Shown here piece by piece: positions 1 through 8,283 of a stretch of DNA of 64,000 nt. The stretch's first letter is position 1; each line of letters starts with the position of its first letter. The DNA lies in contig JBCCUL010000001.1 of NCBI GenBank assembly GCA_039197065.1, positions 124,001 through 188,000 on the forward strand, written 5' to 3'. This DNA comes from JANQPX01 sp039197065. GTDB taxonomy: Bacteria > Pseudomonadota > Alphaproteobacteria > Geminicoccales > Geminicoccaceae. The notes beneath the pieces are model-generated. The model worked only from the letters and a program-made list of their open reading frames with translations. It searched no databases and was not told the origin of the DNA. The position numbers and the translations under genes were made by a program.

Positions 1-17
1 GGGGAGGATTTGAGCCG

Positions 18-725
18 ATGACCGAGAGTGCTATTACCGACCGTCGAGCCATGCTGGCGCAGCATTTTCTGCTAGCCCAGCTCGACGACAACGCTCTGGA
101 TACGTTGCTTGCCGTCGCGAGCGAGCGTCGTTTCACCAATGGGCAGGTGATTTTTCAGAAAAGCGATCCCGGCACCAGCATGATGGCCGTGCTTGCCGGT
201 CGCGTGCGCATCAGCGCCTATTCCGAGGATGGGCGCGAGATCATTTTGAACATCGTCGAGCCCGGCCAGCTCTTCGGCGAGATCGCGCTGCTCGACGGCA
301 AGGAGCGCAGCGCAGATGCCACCGCCATGGGCAAGACCGAGCTTCTGATCCTCGATCGTCGGGATTTTCTGCCGTTCCTTGAGCGCAATCCGAAGATCGC
401 GGTACAGCTCATCGAAGTTCTCTGCGACCGCGTCCGGCGCACCAGCGAGATGGTGGAGAGCATCGCTTTTCTGGACTTTGGCGCCAGGCTCGCGAAGCTC
501 CTTCTCCAGCTTGCCGAAAACTACGGCAAGGAGACGGAAGGCGGGCTCCTGATTGATCTTCGCATCTCCCAGTCCGATCTCGGCAATCTGATCGCCTCGA
601 CGCGGGAAAGCGTCAACCGCCAGCTCAGCGCCTGGACCCAGGAAGGTGTGATCGCGATGGAGCAGGGCAAGATCACCCTGATCGACCAGGAGACCCTCGA
701 ATTGATGGCCCAAAGCCTGGTTTGA
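18..725 (+). CDS. Crp/Fnr-family transcriptional regulator
   Basis: A 235-residue protein of standard Crp/Fnr length. Residues about 20-140 form a cyclic-nucleotide-binding fold, with the phosphate-cassette-like segment GEIALLDGKERSADATA; residues about 155-225 form a winged helix with a recognition region around SQSDLGNLIASTRESVNRQL. No cysteine cluster typical of Fnr is visible, so oxygen sensing through an iron-sulfur cluster is unlikely. The conserved R-S-A of the cassette is compatible with cAMP or another nucleotide as ligand. A strong ribosome binding site GGGGAGGA lies at 1-8. Family assignment is sure; ligand and targets are unknown. Confidence 0.93.
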   Translation: MTESAITDRRAMLAQHFLLAQLDDNALDTLLAVASERRFTNGQVIFQKSDPGTSMMAVLAGRVRISAYSEDGREIILNIVEPGQLFGEIALLDGKERSADATAMGKTELLILDRRDFLPFLERNPKIAVQLIEVLCDRVRRTSEMVESIAFLDFGARLAKLLLQLAENYGKETEGGLLIDLRISQSDLGNLIASTRESVNRQLSAWTQEGVIAMEQGKITLIDQETLELMAQSLV

Positions 726-788
726 CCAGTTCATTGACGCTGTCGCGGGTGGCAAGGCCACGTCTTTACGCTGTCGCGGAGTTAGCTG

Positions 789-1250
789 GTGGAGCTTTCA
801 TTTCGTCTTGATGATCTGAGTGGTGCGGACGTTCAGGGGCTCCTGAAGACGCACCTTGAGGAGCTGGCGCCTCTGTCGCCGCCCGAAAGTCAGCACGCGC
901 TCGATCTCGACGGACTGCGCGCGCCCGATGTGACCTTCTGGAGTGTTTGGGATGGAGACCGATTGGTGGGCATCGGGGCGCTCAAGGAGCTGGATCGGCG
1001 GCATGGCGAAGTCAAATCCATGCATACGGCAAGAGCCCGGCGCGGGCAGGGGATCGCCGCTCTGACCCTCGAGCATATCATCGCTGAGGCGAGGCAGCGC
1101 GGCTATCATCGCCTGAGCCTGGAAACCGGATCCATGGCCACCTTCTCGCCGGCTCAAGCACTCTATAGCCGCTACGGCTTTGTCGACTGCCCACCCTTTG
1201 CCGATTATCGCCTCGATCCCAACAGCATCTTCATGACCCTCGAATTGTAG
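789..1250 (+). CDS. GNAT-family N-acetyltransferase
   Basis: A 153-residue single-domain acetyltransferase. The acetyl-CoA loop is seen as ARRGQGIAALTLEHIIAEA, following a beta strand VKSMHT, and a C-terminal ALYSRYGFVDCPPF matches the usual GNAT motif B end. The start is GTG at 789, about 60 bp after the Crp-type gene. The arrangement resembles small PhnO/ElaA-type acetyltransferases, but the substrate cannot be read from sequence. It is probably cytoplasmic and lies upstream of a repeat element at 1259. Confidence 0.9.
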   Translation: MELSFRLDDLSGADVQGLLKTHLEELAPLSPPESQHALDLDGLRAPDVTFWSVWDGDRLVGIGALKELDRRHGEVKSMHTARARRGQGIAALTLEHIIAEARQRGYHRLSLETGSMATFSPAQALYSRYGFVDCPPFADYRLDPNSIFMTLEL

Positions 1251-1258
1251 CCCTTCCC

Positions 1259-1330
1259 CCCCGACAAGGGACCGCATACCCTGGGGGCGTATGGCTCATT
1301 CTTCGAAGGCGGTCCAAGTCCATGACGTGG
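1259..1330 (+). repeat. Dispersed intergenic repeat, type 2 (copy 1)
   Basis: About 72 bp that align with 40921-40992. Shared blocks in order are CCCCGACAA, ACCGCATACC, TTCTTCGAAGGC, CCAAGTCCATGA and TGG. It lies between the GNAT gene and the transketolase-family gene and covers the annotated start codon at 1322. In the other copy the same sequence directly abuts the 3' end of hpnH, so it behaves as a non-coding element that here supplies or overlaps a gene start. Confidence 0.65.
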
Positions 1331-3724
1331 TCACACCACCACCACCACTTGAAGAGGTTGGAACAGCGGCTGCTCTGGCTTGCCTGCTGGACCATCCATC
1401 ACGCCAATCACCTCAGAGAGAAGGATGAGGTCAAGGTCGGTGGGCATCAGGCCTCTTCCGCCTCGATGGTCTCGATCATGACGGCGCTCTACGGCCATGT
1501 GCTTCGCCCGGAGGACCGGGTCGCGGTCAAGCCGCACGCCTCGCCCGTCTTCCACGCCATGCAGTATCTGATGGGTCTGCAGACCGTCGAAAAGCTGAAG
1601 GATTTCCGCGCCTTCGGCGGTGCGCAGAGCTACCCCAGCCGCACCAAGGACATCGACGACGTCGACTTTTCGACGGGCTCCGTCGGTCTCGGCGTGGCGA
1701 TCACCGCCTTCGCTTCGATTATTCAGGACTATCTGGCCGCCAAGAACTGGTCCAGCCTGCGGCCGCCCCGCAACCCGCGTCGGGTGGGCCGCATGATTGC
1801 GCTGGTGGGGGATGCGGAGCTCGATGAGGGCAATGTCTATGAGTGCCTGCAGGAGGGCTGGAAGCACGATATCAGGAACTGCTGGTGGATCATCGACTAC
1901 AACCGCCAGAGCCTGGATGGCGTGGTGCGCGAAAACCTCTGGCAGCGCATCGAGGCCGTGTTCAAGGCGTTTGGCTGGGACGTCGTCACGCTCAAATACG
2001 GTGCCTTGCAGCAGGCCGCCTTCGCCGAGCCCGGCGGCGAAGCCCTCCGTCACTGGATCGACAACTGCCCGAACCAGCTCTACTCGGCCCTCACCTACCA
2101 AGGTGGAGCTGCGTGGCGCGCCCGCCTTCTCGATGAGATCGGTGAGCCCGTATCTGATATCCTCAGTAAAAGAAGCGACGCCGAGCTTTCGGCGCTGATG
2201 AACAATCTCGGCGGCCACTGTCTCGAAACCCTGTGCACCGCCTTCGACGCCGTCGACCACGACCGCCCCACCGCCTTCCTCGCCTACACCATCAAGGGCT
2301 GGGGCACCCCGCTCGCCGGCCACAAGGACAACCACGCCGGCCTCATGACCCCGGACCAGATGGAGACCTTCCAGGCTGACATGGGCATCGAGCCAGGCTC
2401 CGAATGGGACCCCGACGCGGGGATCGACGACTCCGACGCGTTTCAGGCCTTCCTGGCTGGTATACCGTTCTACGCGGAAGGGCCTCGGCGATTTGCGGCG
2501 GACAAGATCGAGACACCAGGCCCCGTGCTCCTCGACGACCGCGAGCAATCCACCCAGACCGGCTTCGGCAAGATCCTCGACCAGATCGCCCGTTCGAAAA
2601 ACCCGCTCGCCGAGCGCATCGTCACAACCTCGCCGGACGTCACCGTCTCGACCAATCTCGGCCCCTGGGTCAACCGCCGCGGCCTGTTCGCCCGCGACGA
2701 GCAGGCCGACACCTTCCGCGACGAACGCGTCCCCTCCGCGCAAAAATGGCGCTTCTCCCCGGACGGCCAGCATATCGAGCTCGGCATCGCCGAGATGAAC
2801 CTTTTTCTGTTACTTGGCGCCGCAGGCCTATCCCACTCGCTGTTCGGTGAACGCCTCATCCCCGTCGGCACCGTCTACGACCCCTTCGTCATGCGCGGCC
2901 TCGACGCCCTGAACTACGCCTGCTACCAGGACGCCCGCTTCCTCATCGCTGGCACGCCGAGCGGCGTGACGCTCGCCCCGGAGGGCGGGGCGCACCAGTC
3001 GGTCGGCACCCCGCTGATCGGCATGAGCCAGGACGGACTCGCCGCCTTCGAGCCGGCCTACCTCGACGAACTCGCCGTCATCATGGACTGGGCCTTCGAC
3101 TACCTGCAGCGCGACGGCGAAGGCGACCCCGACGAACGCACCTGGCTCCGTGACGAAACCGGCGGCTCCGTCTACCTCCGCCTCTCCACAAGACCCCTGG
3201 AACAGCCCGCGCCGCGGGTAGGGGATACAGACTTCGAACAGGGCGTGATCGACGGCGCCTACTGGTGGCGCAAACCGGGTCCGAACGCGGACCTCATCAT
3301 TGCCTACCAGGGCGCGGTCGCCCCCGAAGCGCTCAAGGCCGCTGGCCGCATCGGCGAAGACCGCCGCGACATCGGCGTCCTCGCCGTCACCTCCGCCGAC
3401 CGCCTGAACGCCGGCTGGACCGCTGCCCAACGCGCCCGCCGTCGCGGGCAGGCAGGGGCCACGAGCCATATAGAAAGACTGCTCACTGGCCTCCCACCCC
3501 ACGCCACCCTCATCACCGTAACCGACGGCCACCCCGCAACCCTCGCCTGGTTCGGCGCCGTCGCCGGCCACAAAACCACCCCCCTCGGCGTCGAACATTT
3601 TGGCCAGACAGGCTCCGTAGCCGACCTCTACCACCACTTCGGCATCGACGCTGACACCATCGTCGCCACCGCCCACGGCCTCGTACAAGGCCGCCCCCTC
3701 CGCAACCTGGGCCGCATCGCCTAG
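1322..3724 (+). CDS. AceE-like transketolase-family enzyme (thiamine diphosphate)
   Basis: An 800-residue protein related to the homodimeric pyruvate dehydrogenase E1 / transketolase superfamily, somewhat shorter than AceE (about 890). The conserved N-terminal core has WTIHHANHLR and VGGHQASSASM (residues about 23-50), KPHASPVFHA and SYPSRTKDIDDVDFSTGSVG. The ThDP motif runs from GDAELDEGNVYE (about 162) to IDYNRQSLDG. A pyrimidine-binding part (HIELGIAEMNLFLLLGAAGL) and a C-terminal transketolase domain follow. No E2 or E3 gene is adjacent, so the electron or acyl acceptor is open; it may act on a 2-oxoacid or as a transketolase. The N-terminus reads MTWSHHHHH and lies inside a dispersed repeat without a clear ribosome binding site, so the true start may be a little downstream. 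Confidence 0.85.
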   Translation: MTWSHHHHHLKRLEQRLLWLACWTIHHANHLREKDEVKVGGHQASSASMVSIMTALYGHVLRPEDRVAVKPHASPVFHAMQYLMGLQTVEKLKDFRAFGGAQSYPSRTKDIDDVDFSTGSVGLGVAITAFASIIQDYLAAKNWSSLRPPRNPRRVGRMIALVGDAELDEGNVYECLQEGWKHDIRNCWWIIDYNRQSLDGVVRENLWQRIEAVFKAFGWDVVTLKYGALQQAAFAEPGGEALRHWIDNCPNQLYSALTYQGGAAWRARLLDEIGEPVSDILSKRSDAELSALMNNLGGHCLETLCTAFDAVDHDRPTAFLAYTIKGWGTPLAGHKDNHAGLMTPDQMETFQADMGIEPGSEWDPDAGIDDSDAFQAFLAGIPFYAEGPRRFAADKIETPGPVLLDDREQSTQTGFGKILDQIARSKNPLAERIVTTSPDVTVSTNLGPWVNRRGLFARDEQADTFRDERVPSAQKWRFSPDGQHIELGIAEMNLFLLLGAAGLSHSLFGERLIPVGTVYDPFVMRGLDALNYACYQDARFLIAGTPSGVTLAPEGGAHQSVGTPLIGMSQDGLAAFEPAYLDELAVIMDWAFDYLQRDGEGDPDERTWLRDETGGSVYLRLSTRPLEQPAPRVGDTDFEQGVIDGAYWWRKPGPNADLIIAYQGAVAPEALKAAGRIGEDRRDIGVLAVTSADRLNAGWTAAQRARRRGQAGATSHIERLLTGLPPHATLITVTDGHPATLAWFGAVAGHKTTPLGVEHFGQTGSVADLYHHFGIDADTIVATAHGLVQGRPLRNLGRIA

Positions 3725-3738
3725 CGGCCACCGGCCGC
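3724..3738 (+). repeat. Stop-codon-proximal hairpin
   Basis: A perfect 6-bp stem GCGGCC-acc-GGCCGC that begins in the TAG stop of the transketolase-family gene and is followed within a few bases by GTTGACTTG. The same layout (stem overlapping a TAG stop, then a GACTTGG-like word) recurs after other genes in this window (35643, 41002, 49833), so it may be the proximal part of the type 2 repeat or a 3'-end signal. No U-tract follows. Confidence 0.4.
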
Positions 3739-3860
3739 GGGGTTGACTTGCCTGAGTTCGGGGGAGGCGTCCGTGCTTTGGTGGGGCAGGGGAGGCGTTT
3801 TGGCGGAGCGTTCTATGAATGATGAGAAAATTCCGAGAGGAAGCACGTGGCTCCAAAGAA

Positions 3861-4235
3861 TCACGAAGTGCGGAAAGTTGCCTTAGGCACCGGCAATTCC
3901 TGATCGATTCCTAACGAACGCAGCCATTCGTCTATAGCTGCATCAGTCACGAATGGACCGCCAGCATCAGCTTTCGCTAAGTGCGCCCTGACTGTATCGG
4001 TCCGTCGCTTCACCACGCCGATCGTTTCAGTAATGAACGCTCGATCTCCGGTTTTAAGCGCTTCACTCAGACATTCGGCCAGGCCTCCTGGGTATCGAAA
4101 TACTTCGCAGGATCGAATGGAAGGCTGATAAGGACATCTGAAGTTCCTCCTTTGGCCGCGCTCGCTACCAGCATCTAGCAAGACGATGACCCTATCGCTT
4201 AGTTCAACGATGTAGAAATGATGATACTCTAACAT
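3861..4235 (-). pseudogene. Decayed RelE/HigB-HigA-like toxin-antitoxin remnant
   Basis: An open frame of 124 codons from ATG 4235, with GGGAG upstream, mixes two apparent genes. Its first part (HHFYIVELSDRVIVLLDAGS) resembles the C-terminus of RelE/HigB-type toxins. Its last part (LAECLSEALKTGDRAFITET) resembles antidote proteins of the HigA-like class. Between them the expected antitoxin start (LPFDPAKYFDTQEA) is in another frame; adding one base near 4080-4086 (GAG GCn CTG GCC) restores a continuous LPFDPAKYFDTQEA-LAECLSEAL reading. A second shift near 4125 may separate it from an ATG at 4137 that has an excellent AAGGAGG site. I infer a toxin reduced to its C-terminal end and a frameshifted antitoxin. 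It is divergent from the OLD gene. It could instead be an intact gene of unknown type. Confidence 0.5.
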
Positions 4236-4367
4236 GACTCCCAAAACTCATTAATTTCACCGCCAAATAGCGCAAATTGCTGTTCAACCAGAAATGATCA
4301 TTGTATTGGTTCCCAATTAAGGTAGAACCGCGCTTTGCAGTCGGCTGATGTCAATTGAGGTAATCTG

Positions 4368-6185
4368 ATGCGCCTAAGCCGCTTTCGCGTCACGAACTTT
4401 CGCAACGTTATAGATTCTGGCTGGATTGACGTCACGGATGTGACCGCTTTCGTTGGTCAAAATGAGGCTGGCAAGAGCAATCTCTTCGAGGCCTTGCATT
4501 GCTTAAATCCCTATGTGGAAGGGGAAGCTTATAATTCGGCTGAAGATTGGCCTGTCGATGACTGGAACGGACGCCAAGATGCTCCTGGTAAGCGCGTTTG
4601 TGAAGCGTATTTCACCCTCGACGAAGACGATATCGCGTCGCTATTCAGGTTCGCTGCTATCTCGCCTGAATCGCCAGATGATGCTGACGAGGAAGAAGTT
4701 GTCGAAAAGGTAGATGAAGATGAACTTCCCACCCGACTCGAACTTTTCTGCGTCAGCGCATATGAGAGGAAAACTGGCTTTGGAATCCGCGAAGATGAAG
4801 AATTTGGGCTGGATGGGGCTAGGGTCCAAGAATGGGCAAGGGCAAATATCCCGAAGTTTGTGCTGATCCATGACTATGAAATGTCAGGAACCAGGGTTGA
4901 ACTAAATGAATTGAAGCAGCGTTTAGATAAATTCGGTGGAAGTCGACATAAGCTGTCGCCTGACGATCAAACCATCCTTATAGTTCTAGACTTGGCACAA
5001 ATTGATATTGGCGAATTTTTGCAAAAGGGAAACTCGCAAGAAGGCCGTACAGTTCGCTCGTTTGATAAGCGTGCAGCATCAGCATTTCTCACTCAGCAGT
5101 TCCAAAAGCTCTGGACTCAGAAAAGAGTACGTTTCGAGATTGATATCGACGGACCAACTCTGAATATTTTCGCTGAAGATGAAGCAATCGGCTTCCCGGT
5201 TCGCCTCCATCGCCGATCAACGGGGTTTCGTTGGTACGTGTCGTTTGCTTGGAAGTTCACTCACGCTACCGGCGGCGATTTTGAAAACTGTGTTCTCTTG
5301 CTGGAGGAGCCAGGTATTCACTTGCATTATAGTGGACAGCGCGATCTCATTAAAGTGTTTGATAGTCTTTCCGAGACGAACACCATTCTTTATACAACTC
5401 ACCTCGCCTCAATGGTAGATCAAGCCAATCCGGAGCGAGTAAGGATAGTCGAAAGCCGAGACAATCATTTGGCTATCAATCATGGTGTCGTCAGCCGTCA
5501 AGCTGCTCCCATGGCCGTAATTGAAACAGCGCTTGGATTGAGTCCAGATCTGAGCGGGATGCTCGGAAACCGCAAGGTGCTGATAGTCGAGGGTGGAACT
5601 GATGCTCTGATCCTGAATAAACTCTCAGGAATTCTCAATGCAGGCGGGAAGGTAGGTTTATCCGATCAAATCTACCTCTGGCCTGCAGCAACCGCTACCA
5701 AGGCACCAATGTATGCGGCTTTCGCGATTGGACAAAGGTGGGACGCAGCAGTTCTTCTTGACAGTGATGAGGCAGGTATAGAAGCGAAGAAGAAGATCAG
5801 CGATATGGATCTTAAAGAACTATCGGGGGTGGATGGCTATGATTTTCGAGTGTTGATGTTAGGAGATGCTTCCGGGGTTAAGAAAACTGATGTCGCGATC
5901 GAAGATATTCTGTCTGATGACTTCTTTCGTGACTGTGTTAATAACGCTTATGGCATTTCAATTAAAGATGAAGACTTGCCAGTAGACGGTTCCACGATGA
6001 TAGCTGCGCGTGTGGGAAAGGTATTGAAGGAGCGCCACGGGAAAAATCTTGATAAGAAACTCGTGCTTGCTGAGATGCTTAAGCGTTTCGATAGCTGGTC
6101 AAAGCTATCTGACCTTCCCAAAGGCACTGCACCGGCTGCCGAAAAGCTATTCAAGACAATTAATAAGGCCTTTGATGCTGAATAG
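4368..6185 (+). CDS. OLD-family ATPase/TOPRIM nuclease
   Basis: A 605-residue protein with an N-terminal SMC-like ABC ATPase and a C-terminal TOPRIM domain, the order typical of OLD (overcoming lysogenization defect) nucleases. Visible elements are Walker A GQNEAGKS (about 30-37), Walker B VLLLEEPGIHLH (about 309-320), the H-loop region LYTTHLASM (about 341-349), and TOPRIM motifs VLIVEGGTDALIL (about 404) and LLDSDEAG (about 463). OLD proteins are DNA nucleases often linked to phage defence. No UvrD-like helicase gene follows, so this is not a Gabija pair and is probably a stand-alone OLD. Base composition is clearly more AT-rich than the neighbours, suggesting horizontal acquisition together with the toxin-antitoxin remnant upstream. 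Confidence 0.88.
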   Translation: MRLSRFRVTNFRNVIDSGWIDVTDVTAFVGQNEAGKSNLFEALHCLNPYVEGEAYNSAEDWPVDDWNGRQDAPGKRVCEAYFTLDEDDIASLFRFAAISPESPDDADEEEVVEKVDEDELPTRLELFCVSAYERKTGFGIREDEEFGLDGARVQEWARANIPKFVLIHDYEMSGTRVELNELKQRLDKFGGSRHKLSPDDQTILIVLDLAQIDIGEFLQKGNSQEGRTVRSFDKRAASAFLTQQFQKLWTQKRVRFEIDIDGPTLNIFAEDEAIGFPVRLHRRSTGFRWYVSFAWKFTHATGGDFENCVLLLEEPGIHLHYSGQRDLIKVFDSLSETNTILYTTHLASMVDQANPERVRIVESRDNHLAINHGVVSRQAAPMAVIETALGLSPDLSGMLGNRKVLIVEGGTDALILNKLSGILNAGGKVGLSDQIYLWPAATATKAPMYAAFAIGQRWDAAVLLDSDEAGIEAKKKISDMDLKELSGVDGYDFRVLMLGDASGVKKTDVAIEDILSDDFFRDCVNNAYGISIKDEDLPVDGSTMIAARVGKVLKERHGKNLDKKLVLAEMLKRFDSWSKLSDLPKGTAPAAEKLFKTINKAFDAE

Positions 6186-6712
6186 ATTTTGACTGTCTTG
6201 TTGCCAGGCAAATGTTCCTATATTGATCTGACAACAAGAGTCTGCATCAATTGCGTCACTACGTGCCTCTTACTGTTCGATCTGCCATGTGTAACTCAAC
6301 TACGTTGTCAGATCCGCCGTGCCAAACAAAGTCTTTCCCTCAGTTATAACGACAACCTCACCGCTTACCCCGCCGACGTGACCGCCTTCAAGCCCTCCTC
6401 CCACCTACCCGACGACACTGAGCCCGTTCGGCCTGTATCATCTCGGCCGACCCCATCCCGAACGCTCCAGGGATGATCAAGGAGTCGATGGCAGCGACCT
6501 CGACCTTAATTCACTTCATCCCGACCAAACCCACCACCCAGCCTCCCACGCCCCGACCAGCACCAAGTCAACGCCGGCCGGCGTCCCGGCCTTAAGGATG
6601 TCTTAACCATTCTTTGGCTTAATGCTGTTTGGTTGTCATCCAGGGGTGGGTGACAGGCGAAGGACGGCGGCATGCTATTGAGGTCCAAAGTCAACGCTTG
6701 GTGCCGCGCACC
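6186..6712. other. Intergenic region, right edge of the AT-rich island
   Basis: About 530 bp without a convincing gene. Composition changes from AT-rich to GC-rich near 6355, which probably marks the island edge. On the minus strand around 6410-6520 a short stop-bounded stretch reads KVEVAAIDSLIIPGAFGMG and may be a gene fragment broken by the insertion; this is weak. The right end carries a CtrA-like box at 6592-6607 and the upstream region of the flippase gene. No tRNA or obvious direct repeats were seen at the edges. Confidence 0.5.
6592..6607. promoter_or_regulatory. CtrA-like box TTAA-N7-TTAAC
   Basis: The sequence TTAAGGATGTCTTAAC fits the CtrA consensus TTAA-N7-TTAA exactly. It lies about 105 bp upstream of the flippase start at 6713. 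A second perfect box sits before the next gene (8218-8232), which supports a shared control of this polysaccharide gene pair by the cell-cycle regulator CtrA. Confidence 0.5.
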
Positions 6713-8221
6713 ATGAGCAGGAAGGATGCGGTTACCGGGGAGGCGGTGGCGCGCGGGGTGGTTTGGCGTGTGGTCGAGGTCATGGGGTCGGAGGTTTTGG
6801 TCTTCGGGTCCTTTGTGTTGCTCGCGCGTCTGCTGGTGCCGGAGCATTTCGGCATCGTCTCCCAGGCCACCCTCTTCATCCTGACGGCGCAGCTCTTGCT
6901 GCAGCAGGGGCTTCCCGAGGCGCTGGTGCAGAAGGAGGAGATTGGCGAGGGCCACGTCGACAGCTGCTTTTGGGCCAATCTGGCGCTTGGGAGTATGGCG
7001 GCGCTGCTGCTAGCGATGGCGGCGCCGGTTGCTTCAGCCATTCTGTCCGAGCCCGGTCTGGAGCCGGTGCTGATCGCGCTGTCGCCGACTTTGGTTTTGC
7101 TCGCGGCTAGTCGGATCATCCTGGCCAAGCTCCGCCGTGAGCTGCGCTTTCGGGGCTTCATGATCCTGAACGTCGCCGCGACCTTTGCGGGCGCCGTGGT
7201 TGCGATCGCCATGGCGCTTGCCGGTTACGGCGTCTGGAGCCTGGTGGCGCAGCAGTGGGTCTATGCGCTCGTCGGTCTGATCGCGGGCTTGCTCGCCTCG
7301 GGCTGGATGCCGCGCCTGCGCTTCGATCTCGGCAATATCAGGGAGATGTGGGCGTTCAGCAGCTTCACGGTGCTGGAAGCGATGCTGGCCTTTTGCGCGC
7401 GTCGTCTCGATCTGATCATTCTGGCGTTTTTCTGGTCGGCGGAGGTGGTCGGCCACTATTTTCTCGCCAACCGTCTGCTGTTTTCCGCAGGCATGCTCAC
7501 CTATTACTCCATAAGCCATCTCGGCCTCCCCTTCCTCGCACGCCTCGCTGTCGATCCGTACGCTTATCGGGAAGCCATCCATCGCACCCTGCGCCTGGTG
7601 AGCCTCGCCTGTCTGCCGACCCTGGTGGGCCTTGCCCTGGTGGCGCCGCTGCTCGTCCCGCTGCTGTTCGGCGAAGCCTGGACCGAAAGCGTAGCGCCCT
7701 TCCAAGCGCTCGCCGCCTTCAGTATCTTCTATGCCCTCGCCCTGATGAGCGGCCAGGTCCTCATCTCCGCCGGTCACGCCAGGGATGCCATGCTGTCGAG
7801 TGCCGTCACCATGGTCCTGTTCCTGGGCGCGGTGGCTCTTGCCGCACCTTACGGCATCACCTGGGCGGCGATCGCGGGAGGCCTGGCCAATCTGATGGTC
7901 ATGCCGATCTACGGCTGGCAGCTGCGCCGCCGTTTCGATGTCGACATCCCCCGTCTGATCGGCGAGCAGCTGCCCTGCTGGATCGCGACAGGCGTCATGA
8001 CGGCCGCCGTCTTGGGCTTGGCTTCCTGGACCTCAGCCGCCCTCGACCCCATGGTTCAGTTGCCGGTGCTGATCCTGGCGGGCGCGCTCACCTTCGGGAT
8101 CGTGATGATCATTCTCGCCAGGCGCGACCTTCTTGAAATCTATGGGTTTTTCAAAGGCGACGATGCTCAGCCCGCCGACGACATTCATGCAAAGGAGGTG
8201 CTGAACTCTGCTGCCCGTTAA
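6713..8221 (+). CDS. Oligosaccharide flippase / polysaccharide export protein (Wzx-like)
   Basis: A 502-residue integral membrane protein with about 12-14 hydrophobic segments spread over its length, as in the MOP/MATE polysaccharide flippase superfamily (RfbX/Wzx, AmsL-like). The N-terminal segment GSEVLVFGSFVLLARLLVPE followed by FGIVSQATLF is the characteristic first part of this family. It should move lipid-linked sugar units across the inner membrane. I chose ATG 6713 (MSRKDAV) because the longer reading from TTG 6629 adds residues without family character. The next gene encodes a FemAB/GNAT-like enzyme, consistent with an exopolysaccharide function. Confidence 0.88.
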   Translation: MSRKDAVTGEAVARGVVWRVVEVMGSEVLVFGSFVLLARLLVPEHFGIVSQATLFILTAQLLLQQGLPEALVQKEEIGEGHVDSCFWANLALGSMAALLLAMAAPVASAILSEPGLEPVLIALSPTLVLLAASRIILAKLRRELRFRGFMILNVAATFAGAVVAIAMALAGYGVWSLVAQQWVYALVGLIAGLLASGWMPRLRFDLGNIREMWAFSSFTVLEAMLAFCARRLDLIILAFFWSAEVVGHYFLANRLLFSAGMLTYYSISHLGLPFLARLAVDPYAYREAIHRTLRLVSLACLPTLVGLALVAPLLVPLLFGEAWTESVAPFQALAAFSIFYALALMSGQVLISAGHARDAMLSSAVTMVLFLGAVALAAPYGITWAAIAGGLANLMVMPIYGWQLRRRFDVDIPRLIGEQLPCWIATGVMTAAVLGLASWTSAALDPMVQLPVLILAGALTFGIVMIILARRDLLEIYGFFKGDDAQPADDIHAKEVLNSAAR

Positions 8222-8232
8222 GACTTTTTTAA
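8218..8232. promoter_or_regulatory. CtrA-like box TTAA-N7-TTAA
   Basis: TTAAGACTTTTTTAA is a perfect TTAA-N7-TTAA match. It overlaps the flippase stop codon and lies about 50 bp before the start of the FemAB-like gene at 8284, a normal distance for a regulator site. The T-rich run here is not preceded by a stem, so a terminator is less likely. Confidence 0.5.
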
Positions 8233-8283
8233 TCTTTTTTCCATAGGGTCCGTCCGTTGCGATTCCTTGATTGAGCGGGCCCG

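Noticed and set aside
1322..3724. Classical pyruvate dehydrogenase E1 gene aceE.
   Set aside because: Related, but shorter than AceE and without adjacent E2/E3 genes; many Alphaproteobacteria use a heterodimeric E1, so I left the function open.
4368..6185. Gabija defence system.
   Set aside because: The OLD nuclease is present but no UvrD-like GajB gene follows.
6410..6520. Minus-strand stretch KVEVAAIDSLIIPGAFGMG as a gene remnant.
   Set aside because: Stop-bounded on both sides within about 36 codons; too short to assign and noted only as a possibility.
8221..8245. Rho-independent terminator after the flippase gene because of T runs.
   Set aside because: No GC stem precedes the T runs; the sequence fits a CtrA-like box better.
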